Assembly: GCA_036898135.1 (NCBI GenBank)
Contig: CM072516.1
Location: 66,625,672-66,689,671, forward strand
DNA length: 64,000 nucleotides
Origin: Oncomelania hupensis
Taxonomy: Eukaryota; Mollusca; Gastropoda; Littorinimorpha; Pomatiopsidae
Reading direction: 5' to 3'
The notes below the pieces were generated by a model. The model was given only the letters and a program-made list of their open reading frames with translations. It ran no database searches and had not been told where the DNA came from. Below, piece after piece: positions 20,620-31,200 of the stretch. The position numbers were made by a program, and so were the translations under genes. Each line of letters starts with the position of its first letter. Position 1 is the stretch's first letter.

Positions 20620-23600
20620 TTACATCGAGCGGCTGAGATAATCTGCCCCGATATTGTCTTTGCCTGGAATGACACGTACAGAGAAGTTGTACTGTTGGAG
20701 TTGTATGGCCCATCTCATCAGCCGTCCGTTTTCTGTCCTTGCTTTTTGCAGATATTGTAGAGGCTGGTGATCTGTTTCAATAACAAACTTTGTTCCAAAC
20801 AGGTATTGTTCAAACTTCCGTATTCCCCATACTATTGCCATGCATTCCTTCTCGATCGTGGCATACCGGCCTTCAGTTTCACTCAGCTTCTTGCTGGCGT
20901 ACGCGATTGGTTGTAAACCATCACCATGGTCTTGCATCAGGATAGCGCCAATGCCTCTGTCTGATGCGTCCGTCCTCAGGACGTACTGTTTCTCTGGATC
21001 AGGGAGACAGATGACTGGCTTCTTGCACAACTCTCGCTTGAGTGACGTGAATGCTTCTTCGCATTTGTCGTCCCACTGAACTCGTTCAGGATGCCCTTTC
21101 TTCGTCTTTTCAGTCAGCGGCAGTGCGAGCGTAGCGAAGTTCGGCACGAACTTCCGATAATATCCTGCTAGACCCAAGAAAGCGCGCAAGTCTTTCTTCG
21201 TCTTCGGTGGTTGCGCGTTTCTGATCTTTTCAACCTTGTCCTCTTCTGGTTGAATTGTACCTTGACCAACTATGTGTCCTAGAAATGACAGGCTCTCAAA
21301 TCCAAAATAACATTTGGAAGGTTTTGCTGTCAGATTGCACTCATGTAATCTATCCAACGTTGCTTTGAGGACTTGCACGTGCTCCTCCCACGTTTCAGTT
21401 GCTACCATGACGTCATCAATGAAATTGCTCATTGTGTCTTGCTTTTCCGTCGGTTTGTCCAATGAATGATTATCTGTCGGTCCTTTGGCATTTTCCATCT
21501 GAATCACAGGTATGCTATCTTTTGTTCCAGTAGTATCTTTCTGTTCATGTTCGTCGATCATCACAACGGCGACGATATGAGTTTCCACTTGCTTTTCTCT
21601 TTCAACGTACAGTTTCAGTGCATTAGCATGGTAGATTTTCTCATTGTCTCCTACTGCAATCTTGTAGTCACATTCATTGATGCGGTCAGTGACAACATAC
21701 GGACCTTTCCATAGCATCTGCAGTTTGTTGGCTTTATCAGAAACAAGCATGAGAACTTTATCTCCAACGTTGAATTTTCGTGCTTTTGCTTTCATGTTGA
21801 AATGTTTCGCGTGTTTAGCGCTCGCTTTTCCAAGATTTTCTCTGGCGATTTTACAGGTTTCTTCAATTCTGTTCCGGAGGTCGATCACATACTGAAATGT
21901 GGTCCTAGTTTCTTCCGTCTGTTCTTCCTGTGTCCAGAGCTCTTTCAGAATCTGTAACGGTCCTCGTACAGTTCGTCCATAAAGAAGCTCAAAGGGAGAG
22001 AATTGTAGTGATTCTTGTGGTACTTCTCTGATAGCAAACAGAAGTGCAGGAATAAACCTGTCCCATTCTTTTGGTTGTTCTTGACAAAGATGTTTCAGCA
22101 TACTTTTGATGGTACCATTGAAACGTTCCACCAACCCGTTACACTGTGCGTGTCTTGGTGTGGTCCCCAGGCCTTTCACACTCAATAGCCTGTTCACTTC
22201 GTCAGCTAGGGATCCTACAAATTGAGATCCGTTGTCTGTCAGAATCTCTCTCGGAATACCTAAGCGAGTCCACATTTCCCACAATGATTCGGCCACATCT
22301 TCGGCTTTGATGGATTTTAATGGTTTGGCTTCGACGTAGCGTGTAGCATAGTCCACCATGGTGATTATATAGCGGTGCCCCCTGTCGGACGCTGGTAAGA
22401 TAGGTCCGATGATATCCACCGCCACACGATCAAAAGGTGTGTGGATTATTGGCATCTTGCCCAACGGCAGTTTCCGAACTTGACCCTTCGGTGACGTCCT
22501 TTGGCATATGTCACATGACGCGCAATAGCGTCTGATGTCTCCGCAGATTCCGGGCCATACGAAATCGTTCCAGATTCTCTTCCTGGTTTTGGTTACGCCC
22601 AGGTGTCCTGACATCGGCGTGTCATGGGCCAATCGTAACACTTCGTTGCGATATTTCTTTGGGACAACAATTTGTTTGGTCTCTTTACCGTTTTGGAGAA
22701 AAGAACGGTACAAAATTCCCTTTCTCCAGCTGTAGGTCGTTCTAGAAGTTGATTTGCGCCCTCCTTTCCCATGCTTGGTCTCATTGTCAGCTAACTTCCT
22801 TGCTTTCTCCAGGGTTGGATCCTCCTTCTGAGCTTGTCCCAACTCCACTGGAGTGACATCCCCGAGCAGAGAATTGGATGTTTTCAATGTTTTATCTGTT
22901 TTCCCCACAGAAGCTCTAGTTTGCATTGCTGCACATACTTCTCGAATAGCGTAAACTGGAACAGGCGTCAGGTTCCCATCCTCAGACTTACGGTAGTTCC
23001 CTACAAGAACTTGCTCTACCGGTTGCTTCATAACGGCCACAACGGTCTTCCCTTCAAAGAATGGTGTGTTCATGTGTACCGTCGCAATTGGTAGTGTTAA
23101 CTTTGCAGGCGACGAGGCCATCACTATCTCAATGGTCTCTCCTGACAAACATCGCTCGGGTACGAGACTGGAATCGACGATGGTAATCGACGCTCCAGTG
23201 TCGCGCAATGCCGTCGCTTGCTTTCCTTCTACTTCTACTTGGCACTCCGGCGAGAACGGTATCGCCGTACATAACGAACAGAGCTTGCCGTGACTCTGTA
23301 CATCCTCCGGCCTCATACTTCCAGCTATTGCGGCGGCTGCTTTATTTTCTTTCCCTCCTTTTGGGCATTGTCTCGCCACATGACCTTGCTGGTTACAAGT
23401 ATAGCAGGTTACTTCAGGCCTCCTTGTCCTGACGTTGTGGAGCTGCTTCTGCGTTACCTCCACCTTCTTTTTATCTCCTTCCTCATCTTCTTTCCTTCTA
23501 CTATGCTTGAGTCTATCTCCGAATCTATTCCTGGGTCTTTCATGATCAGACATAGTGGCTTGCTTTGCTGATTCGTAGGTTAAAGCAAATCTTATTGCAT

Positions 23601-24285
23601 CGCCCATCGTCTCCGGCTCCTTTTCTCTGACAAAACGCGCTTGATCAAACGGTATCCCACTAAGAAACTTTTCTTGCAGTATCAAATCACGCAGATCGTC
23701 ATATGTGTTGTCTTTCCCTGCAAGTTCCTGCCATCTGGATAACCAGAGATCTAACTTGGTAGCGTACTCTTGTGTTGATTCTCCTTGCTGTCTTCTGGCA
23801 TCTCGAAATTTTTTTCGATATTCTTCTGCCGTCAGCTGGAATCGGAACAATAATGATCGCCGTAATGTTCCGTAATCACCGGCATCAGCATCACTCAACA
23901 TAGAGTAGACTTCCCTCGCTTTCCCTTTTAGCAAGGTGCCTAGGCGAGGAGCCCATTGATTAATTGGCCATTCTTGAATCTTAGCCGTTCTCTCAAATGT
24001 GCGTAGATAATCTTCCAGATCATCTTTGTCTTCCAGAAAAGGTAGTTTTATCTTCAGTTTTTCCTGATAAAACTGCGATGAACGGGAATCCGACGGATCG
24101 GCAGCATTGTCGTTGGTGTTGTCACTGTTCACGTGACGAATTCGTTCGAGTTCTAATTCATATTCCAATGTTGCTTTATGTTTCCTTTCATCGATTTCAG
24201 CTTGACGCTTCCTTTCTTCAGCCTCAGCTTCGCTTTCTTTCTTCAGCTTCAACTTCAGCTTGTCGTTTCCTTTCTTCAGCTTCAA
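20620..24285 (-). CDS. Element A gag-pol, main frame (1221 codons, RT core deleted)
   Basis: Encodes most of Gag and all of Pol. A capsid-like region (residues about 60-280) precedes a zinc knuckle C-x2-C-x4-H-x4-C at about 293-306 (CYTCNQQGHVARQC). The protease has DTGAS at about 361. Integrase shows the HHCC zinc site at about 550-590, VAVDIIGP and ILTDNGSQF for the first two acidic residues, and VERFNGT for the Glu. A GPYVV-type C-terminal fold follows. The frame then runs through KPTEKQDT into NFIDDVMVATE. Compared with element B1, about 190 RT residues are absent, including the CIDFRQLN block and the motif A catalytic Asp. The RT connection and RNase H (LRTDASDRGIGAIL, YLSR end) are present. 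The Met at 24285 is only the first in this frame after the gag frameshift. Confidence 0.9.
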   Translation of the reverse strand: MKLKKGNDKLKLKLKKESEAEAEERKRQAEIDERKHKATLEYELELERIRHVNSDNTNDNAADPSDSRSSQFYQEKLKIKLPFLEDKDDLEDYLRTFERTAKIQEWPINQWAPRLGTLLKGKAREVYSMLSDADAGDYGTLRRSLLFRFQLTAEEYRKKFRDARRQQGESTQEYATKLDLWLSRWQELAGKDNTYDDLRDLILQEKFLSGIPFDQARFVREKEPETMGDAIRFALTYESAKQATMSDHERPRNRFGDRLKHSRRKEDEEGDKKKVEVTQKQLHNVRTRRPEVTCYTCNQQGHVARQCPKGGKENKAAAAIAGSMRPEDVQSHGKLCSLCTAIPFSPECQVEVEGKQATALRDTGASITIVDSSLVPERCLSGETIEIVMASSPAKLTLPIATVHMNTPFFEGKTVVAVMKQPVEQVLVGNYRKSEDGNLTPVPVYAIREVCAAMQTRASVGKTDKTLKTSNSLLGDVTPVELGQAQKEDPTLEKARKLADNETKHGKGGRKSTSRTTYSWRKGILYRSFLQNGKETKQIVVPKKYRNEVLRLAHDTPMSGHLGVTKTRKRIWNDFVWPGICGDIRRYCASCDICQRTSPKGQVRKLPLGKMPIIHTPFDRVAVDIIGPILPASDRGHRYIITMVDYATRYVEAKPLKSIKAEDVAESLWEMWTRLGIPREILTDNGSQFVGSLADEVNRLLSVKGLGTTPRHAQCNGLVERFNGTIKSMLKHLCQEQPKEWDRFIPALLFAIREVPQESLQFSPFELLYGRTVRGPLQILKELWTQEEQTEETRTTFQYVIDLRNRIEETCKIARENLGKASAKHAKHFNMKAKARKFNVGDKVLMLVSDKANKLQMLWKGPYVVTDRINECDYKIAVGDNEKIYHANALKLYVEREKQVETHIVAVVMIDEHEQKDTTGTKDSIPVIQMENAKGPTDNHSLDKPTEKQDTMSNFIDDVMVATETWEEHVQVLKATLDRLHECNLTAKPSKCYFGFESLSFLGHIVGQGTIQPEEDKVEKIRNAQPPKTKKDLRAFLGLAGYYRKFVPNFATLALPLTEKTKKGHPERVQWDDKCEEAFTSLKRELCKKPVICLPDPEKQYVLRTDASDRGIGAILMQDHGDGLQPIAYASKKLSETEGRYATIEKECMAIVWGIRKFEQYLFGTKFVIETDHQPLQYLQKARTENGRLMRWAIQLQQYNFSVRVIPGKDNIGADYLSRSM

Positions 24286-24511
24286 CTTCAGCTTGTCGCT
24301 TTCTTTCTTCAGCTTCAGCTTGACGCTTTCTTTCTTCAGCTTCAGCTTCAGCTTGTCGCTTTCTTTCTTCAGCTTCAGCTAAACGCGTTTTCTCTTCCTT
24401 GACGTAATTGACAAGATCTGGACCCGACAACCCCAACGCTTCTCCTTCGGCCTTAAACTTTAGGAAAGGATCGTTGGCTTCCATTGCTTTCGCTTGAGCA
24501 CGAGTCGTCAT
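24224..24511 (-). CDS. Element A Gag N-terminus (frameshifted from the main frame)
   Basis: The true Gag start: MTTRAQAKAMEANDPFLKFK, then GEALGLSGPDLVNYV, a short helical domain also present in B1/B2 as GESLGLAGTELKDYV. A highly charged coiled coil of repeated AEAEERKRQ units follows. The frame ends because a unit reading CGACAAGC elsewhere reads CGAAGC here (2 bases lost, about 24231), moving translation off the 20620-24285 frame. The tandem coding repeats explain the slippage. Intact Gag would need a frame correction, so this copy is probably gag-defective. Confidence 0.8.
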   Translation of the reverse strand: MTTRAQAKAMEANDPFLKFKAEGEALGLSGPDLVNYVKEEKTRLAEAEERKRQAEAEAEERKRQAEAEERKRQAEVEAEERKRQAEVEAEERKRS

Positions 24512-25829
24512 TTACGAATTCCAAAAATGTAATACGACAGGAAAGAATAAATTAGCGTTCGAAAAGTTCCGATTTCGTCACGCCGATTACGTCACGTCAA
24601 TGACGTTATTTTCCCGAGGAGGAAAAAAAATACAAAATGGCAACTCTTTGAAATATCTTCGAACAACCCCAATGGATTCGTTATAACTATACGCTTTTAC
24701 TGCAAATTCTGTTATTTGCTATTCGCGTACTAACAGCATAAAACCAAGAACTTGAAAAGAAGAGTTTTGTGTATCCGGCAATGGCACCCTCTTGTTAACA
24801 CCAGTTCTACTTCGTACTCAAAGATTCTAATTCATTCTTGTAATGTAATTAGAATTGTGATAACGTGTCACTGTCTAGGCTCGAATCCAGTAGCTAAACT
24901 TATCAAATTCACAAAAGTTATCCCGCTACCTTTACCTTGATTCGCCTAATAAGATCAACTGTACGTGGCCTTATTTGATTGCCACACAGATACAATCCAC
25001 CCTGGATGATACACCCGTGTCTCAGGGATTTACTGTGTGTATATTTATAAATTAAAAAATACACTCTAGTATAACTCGCGGTCCGTTCCTTTGTGGCGGA
25101 TGAGTTTACTAGACCCTTCTGCTAATACTCTCTCACTACGAGTATTCTTCTAATTTTCTATGTCGCTCTTACTTCGGCGAACAGAAATGTTAGGCTACAA
25201 AACTGACTTAATGATCCTGTGTGATTATTCCGTTTATCACTGATCTATTAAGCGCGACGCTACTGTCTGTCTACTGTTCGGTCCGTTGAACATAGAACAT
25301 TTACCTTACCTTCAAAGGTGACTAGTAGGTCAACAAGTTATTTAGTCTTTGTACTAAATTATAACTTGTTCTCTCTCTCCTTCTAATATTGACACAGGTC
25401 CTCGTGTCTCCGGATTCACTATACAACAAATGCTATAGGATTCCAATATTAGCTTCAACACTCAATCGGTTAAGACTGAGATAATAAAATAGACCACCGT
25501 TCTGCCTATTTTTTTACAGCATGTAATACCCGAAATTACTGCTGAACATTTGATTGACAACACGTACTGGGAGTCGTTTGCATAAGGTTATAAATATGCA
25601 ACCTAATTATATCTGTAAATATAACTGGTAAATTATGATCGACGTGGGAAGCTGATATTACATTGGTTGGTAGGGTAGTCCATAAGTCCGCCCATTTGTA
25701 AGAGCAGCTCCCTCCAACCTCCCGCGTTGAACAAATGAATGATACAATGATAATTTACATGTACAATGTAGTAAATATCATCACCACCAGTGGTAACACG
25801 ACTTAAAAAGTGATTGTGACTCCAACTAT
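24512..25829 (-). other. Element A leader between primer-binding site and gag
   Basis: 1.3 kb without a long open frame. This is long compared with the roughly 0.4-kb leaders of B1 and B2. It is expected to hold packaging and translation-start signals, but none can be identified by eye. Confidence 0.6.
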
Positions 25830-25830
25830 C

Positions 25831-25846
25831 ACGAGACGAGCCCCCA
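25831..25846 (-). promoter_or_regulatory. Primer-binding site of element A (tRNA-Pro-like)
   Basis: One base inside the 5' LTR the minus strand reads TGGGGGCTCGTCTCG. The first 12 bases match the complement of the tRNA-Pro 3' end, the primer type used by murine gammaretroviruses. Confidence 0.75.
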
Positions 25847-25847
25847 T

Positions 25848-27235
25848 TGTCGCGTTATATATATATATTTTATATTAATATATATATGGATGTTAAAAGA
25901 TGAATGAACAGTTGAAAGAATTTTTATATAAATAGAATCAATTTCCTCTTTGTATTATGCCTAAAATCGATAAGAAACAAGAAAATAATGTTGAGAAATA
26001 GAAAATAAAGAATAAAAGAAATTACTGGCTATTCATTCGTCCTGTTTGCTTTTTTACAACTAAAAAAAAAAATACCACTGGTTGATGGTTGATGATATTT
26101 ATTTCATATGATGTGATACAAAAACCCGTGAAATCATGGTTCTAAAGAATTTCACTGTTGATTAAAATTGTCACTTATCTGACGTGGATTCCCTGATGGA
26201 GAAGAAGAATTGTCTCTTTTGTTTAACTTAATTCTGTCCTCACGTTTGACCAAAAGGATTATCGTCCAGCTGGCTTCACATGGACGTCAGGGATATGACG
26301 AGCTCCATGTCATCAGAAGAATAAGCGTTGAGGGTGGAAGTAGGTTAAACGATCATATCAGGAATCCGACAGTCGAAAATATTATGAAGAAGGAAGCAAA
26401 AACAAAACAAAAATCCTTTCCCTGCGCACAGACAAATTAACAGGGACTAAATACACAATCTGTATCCTGTTGAATGACCAGCGAGGAACGCCGTTGACGT
26501 TGTTTGAATAAGAACCCTGCATATTCACGGGTTATTGTATCTTATTCTCAAAACATAATAATGTTCTTTCCTCGCTGTTCATCCACACTGTTCCAATGTT
26601 TAAGAATGCACCAACATTCTTTATGAACTAAGCTAAACATGTTAAATTAACTATCACCATATAAACTTCACGCGCTGAAGAATTTATATGAAACGAGAAC
26701 AACATGTTAAAATAACTATTATCATACAATTTGCATACATTGAAGAATAATAACGAATCACCTTGATGAAGGACGATGAATGATTCGCATGGCGCAATGG
26801 ACACAAGCACAAGACTACCCATTCCCCAGCTTCACACATCGAATCGTAACTTACCAGCTCAGGATTCGTTTGTGGTGTCTACGACACGTGTTGTTTAGGG
26901 TGAGACGAGCTTTTCGAACCAACTTTATGACCTCAGTAATCCGAAATAGTGGTCTGGCGTAAACATATGTTCCTTGCCCTCCAAGATGGTCGCTCGAATG
27001 GTTTTTTCTTAACGATATTTCCCACATCCAGCCAATCGAAAGGATAGTACACAAATTGTCTATGGTAACAATAATCTAAAATTGAACTACACTAAATAAA
27101 AACAATGTCGCATACTGCGTCATTCCGAAAACAATATTATTATCGTCACTGTCTATGACGTACTGTCTATGACGCATTGTCTGGACTTATAGCAGATTAT
27201 CGAGGATGCGTAGAGTAGGCGCTTGTATCGCGACA
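25848..27235 (-). repeat. LTR (5' LTR of element A)
   Basis: 1388 bp with the same TGTCGCG...CGCGACA ends as the other LTR. GTCAG follows at 27236-27240. Confidence 0.95.
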
Positions 27236-27330
27236 GTCAGGATTTACAAGACCTCCGTCTGCAATTCCCCACTTTCTTTTGGCGCTTTCAAACTATAAGA
27301 TTAGAACTTATTTTTATAAGTAGAAGACAG
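27236..27330 (-). pseudogene. L1/Tx1-like LINE, part upstream of element A
   Basis: Encodes SAKRKWGIADGGLVNPD on the minus strand. It is contiguous in protein space with the fragment at 18110-19179, from which element A separated it. Confidence 0.7.
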
Positions 27331-27791
27331 AATGAGTAAATAATTTATTTGTCATATTTTGTGTGGTGTCACTCCCTATGAATGTTATTTACAATGAATA
27401 AATTTAACCTAGTCACTTTAAAATATGAATTTTAATGTGATCCTGAAAAGTTTTAATTTTTATACTTGAGTTATGTTCATATAAATTAAATACTTTTAAA
27501 ATGTGATTTCTTAACATACAGTCTTCCATACTCAGGGTAGGAGACATACATCTACGACTGACATGTACCCTGAAATGTGCGCAACACTACTGCACAGCGT
27601 TAGTGCAGGGAATATTGTGGATGGAAATAGTGGTAGCTGGATGCAGCAGTTGGGTATAGGAATTGTAGTTAATGACACCGGATTAGGCTAAGTCTAAATT
27701 ATTTCATCTGGCAGTAGAAGAATGTTTGTTAATCACAAAATAATTTCAACGTACACGTACAACTACCTCAACGCCACAGTCAAAAGAACAA
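27331..27791. other. SLC51A: No gene seen (SLC51A 3' flank)
   Basis: AT-rich sequence downstream of the SLC51A stop codon. It probably includes its 3' UTR. Several A/T-rich polyadenylation-like motifs occur but none is decisive. Confidence 0.4.
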
Positions 27792-28072
27792 TTACTGGCT
27801 GTCATTCAATATATCCTGGGTGTTCTCCATAGAGTTGTAATTTCCCACAGCTCTCGTGAGTGAGTTCGTGCTTCTCTCTTCCTCGTCTTCTTCCAAGAGT
27901 TGCTCCGCGTTGACGTGGTCAAGCCTCCTTTCCAGATCTTCGTCTGTGGAAGCGAAGAAAGAGATCTTTCGATATCCCTCCGCCATTTCTTGCATCGCTG
28001 GTCTCCGGTACACGATGCGAGCCAAGAAGGCCAGCAAAAACATCTCGCCAATCACCAGCATGTGATGAAATG
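27792..28072 (-). CDS. SLC51A: SLC51A last coding exon
   Basis: The acceptor CTTTTCAG precedes 28072. The codon split G|CA gives Ala, then FHHMLVIGEMFLLAFLAR, the last membrane helix, YRRPAMQEMAEGY, and an acidic cytoplasmic tail to the stop TAA (27794-27792). Confidence 0.93.
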
Positions 28073-28158
28073 CTGAAAAGACAAAGAGGGAGGACATATC
28101 AGATAGTTATAAGGAAAGTGCCATTTTGTACATAATGTACTGCAAAAAAAAACTTCTA

Positions 28159-28216
<58 letters not shown>

Positions 28217-31200
28217 TTAATCGTCGTCGTCATCATCACCAACCGAGGTCCCAGGGTTTATGGTCTGCTCGTTTTAACGGACAAGCTTAGAAGATATTCT
28301 CAGCAACGAGATTTGAGAAAGAAGGTGGAGTATGCATTCCGTGAATAGACAGCAGATACAAATAAAGACTTGACTAATTGCTAGACTGATTGATTTGGTG
28401 TGGCTAATTAGTTGAATTATTGTTCTTTATGACAGAATAACGAACTGACTGGCTGATTGTAAGCCTACTGACCGTAAGCTCTCACAATGGGACCGATGAC
28501 TCCCGCACAAGGGGGGACGTTGAAGCTGGCCATGGTCTGGAGGATAAACTTCTGCAGTCCCTCCACTATCAGCGCCATTTGTAGCACCAGGAACTTGGGT
28601 GTGATGCTGTGTGTCTTTAGGTGGACTCGCGTGGAACGGTAGATGACGATCAGGCCGTACATGGCCACTATAGTGGACACACCGCTTACTATAGACAAGT
28701 ATGGGGATACAGAGTCGATTTTCGTCTGCAAAAGAAAACAAAACAAGACATAATTATATAAATGGTACGAAAATTGCAGAGTGTTCTATTCAATAAGTTG
28801 GAGAGTAAAAAACAACAACAAAACAATTAAGCCTATATACTATATTAAAATTGTCAGTTTTCTTTAGTAATACACAAACATTTCTATAACTGTAAGACAT
28901 CCAAAACTTGTCCTAACATGTTCAACAATAGTAAGTAACAATAGTAATGAAAGCAACACAATTCGGGAATCACACCACCCTCACCATGAACCTTTTTCTG
29001 TCTCACACTCTTCTAGCCTATATGATAACACAGGTGGCTACGTAACGAGGCAGAAGCTTACACTGACGCCGTGAAAGTCCAAAGAGCCGCAGTCCGAACA
29101 GAGAACTTACTCATCCTATCCTATCCTATCCTATCCCGTAACTCGGCGGTCGTAGGGGCACCACAGATGATCGCTATACCAGCGTACTTCATCTTTCTCT
29201 GTCCTCAGCAACCCTGATAGTTTCGCTCAGTGTCAAACCAGTCCATTCTCGAATGTTGTCCTCCCACCTCTTTTTCGGTCTCCCTCTTCTTCTACCCCCT
29301 TGCACTGTGCCTTGCCGGATGGTCTTTGCAAGACCTGATGATCTGGTGGCGTGGCCATACCATAGGAGTTTCCGTTTTTTCACCACTGTGAGCAGGTCAT
29401 CGTGTTGTCCAATGGCTTGTGTGATGGTCTTTCAGACTTCGTCGTTGGTGATGTGTTGGGTATAGGAAATGCCCAGAAGTCTCTGGAAGCACCTCATCTC
29501 AATGCTTTGTATTCTTCGTTGTATATCTGCTGTGAGGGTCCATGTTTCGCAAGCTTATAGGAAGATGGAGATGACAATGGAGCGCCTTACCTTGGAATGT
29601 AGACTGATGGTCCTGTCTTTCCAAATAAGCTCTAGGAAGATGTTGAAGAGTGTTGGAGAGAGTAGGCATCCTTGACGCACATCGACTGTTGTTCTGAACC
29701 AGTTCCCGAAAGCGCTGTTGTGGAGGACTGCACTGGTAGCCTTGTCATACAGGCTTTTGATGACTTCAATAAATGTAGGGCTGATGTTGTACACTCTCAT
29801 GGTTGCCCACAAAGCTGCATGCCAGACTCGGTTCAACGCCATTTTGAAGTCTACGAACACATGATATAGATGTTGTTGGCGCTGTAGGTATTTCTCGCAG
29901 ATTATTCTGAGGTTGAAAATCTGTTCAATGGTACTTCACCCTGCCCTGAATCCTGCTTCTTCTTCAGCTATGATTTGTTCAGCTTGGGGTTTCAACCTGT
30001 GAGTATTATTTTCAGGAGGACCTTGCTGTGATGGCTGATGAGGCTGATGGTGCGGTAATTTTCATAAATTCCTGAAGGTTACTTTGTTTTGAAGAGTAAT
30101 GACAAGCGACTTGGTCCATGGTGTAGGCCACTCACCAGATCTTGTTACAGATAATGACCATGACCACCACCTTCGACTCAGCTGTGACCGATGCCGCCAC
30201 GGATATCCTTGGAAAGCACCGGCCAAAGAAGAAGCTGTGGATCACACCTGAACTTTTGGACCTGTGTGATAAAGGAAGAGAGATGAAAAAGAAAAAGAAC
30301 ACCTCACAGGGCGCTGATGCCTACTGTGACGAGCGGACAATCGAGCCCTGACGTAGGCTGCACACAGTCATCCCTTCCACGCACACAGTCATCCCTTCCA
30401 CGCACGCTGGCTAATCCGCCTAAGCCCCGCCCCTCGGGAATCATCCTTAAAACCTCTCACACACCCAGGTTCGTTGTCAGACGCGAGCCTCAAATCTTCG
30501 AAGACACATCAGACTGCCCGGACACGTCCCATCAACCGGCGACCTCTGAGCTACGGCAGTACTCTTGTGATTCGACCCGTCTTAGCCAAGGTAAGAGAGG
30601 AAACTTACTCTTTGTCATATAGCATACCCATCACCCGTCGATCGCCCAACATGTTCGTATGTCCTGTTGATATGTACGTTCGCGTTTGTGGTTTTTGTCT
30701 TGATGTGTTGCTGTGACATGTATCTATTTCCTTGTATATACTATCTGCCTTGGTTGTGACTCATGCCATGTTTGAATTTAAACTTGTATGCTCCCTGTTA
30801 GCCCCATGTGTAAATATCCCATGCCATGCTGTCCCTCCACATAGATTAAAGTCCCCCAGTACAGCCCCTTGCCTGCAACCCCCAGTGTCCTGTATTTACC
30901 CCATTTGCTTCTCCCATGTTCCCCCTGTATAAATATCTGCCCCTGTTGTCCGCCACCCCATCTTAAGGCGTCGAAGTTATTATATATTAGCGGCTGCCGG
31001 TAAACTCCACAATAGCCCCTTAGCCATGGTTGCAATTGTTGGACTGTTGGTACGCACCGGTCAACCCTTGACCGGTCCGGCCAATTTGAAATCTGATGGG
31101 CACGCGCACAAACAGGCGCTGCACCCTGGATACCTGTACCCAGCTGATATGGTGTCTGTATTACTTTACAGATGGGCTCCTATACAGGGCGAAATACCCC

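Larger units (their letters stand above)
19180..27235 (-). mobile_element. LTR retrotransposon A: Ty3/gypsy-type with integrase before RT (Gmr1-like)
   Basis: A complete 8056-bp element: two LTRs (19180-20570, 25848-27235), GTCAG duplications, primer-binding site, polypurine tract and a minus-strand gag-pol. Domain order is Gag (coiled coil, capsid-like, CCHC), protease (DTGA), integrase (HHCC, DDE), C-terminal part of RT (FIDD), then RNase H. Integrase upstream of RT is the copia-like order known for Gmr1-type Ty3/gypsy elements. The LTRs differ only by 4 bases of an AT repeat and one T, so insertion was recent. Gag has a 2-base loss near 24231 and the N-terminal half of RT is deleted in frame, so movement must have depended on another element unless the damage came after insertion. 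Confidence 0.95.

Noticed and set aside
20620..24285. An env-like third ORF in the LTR elements
   Set aside because: No open frame with signal peptide or membrane anchor lies between RNase H and the 3' LTR in A, B1 or B2; these are retrotransposons without a visible envelope gene.
24231..24290. Element A using a programmed gag frameshift
   Set aside because: The shift lies in the coiled-coil repeats, before the capsid region, and is explained by loss of two bases in one repeat unit.
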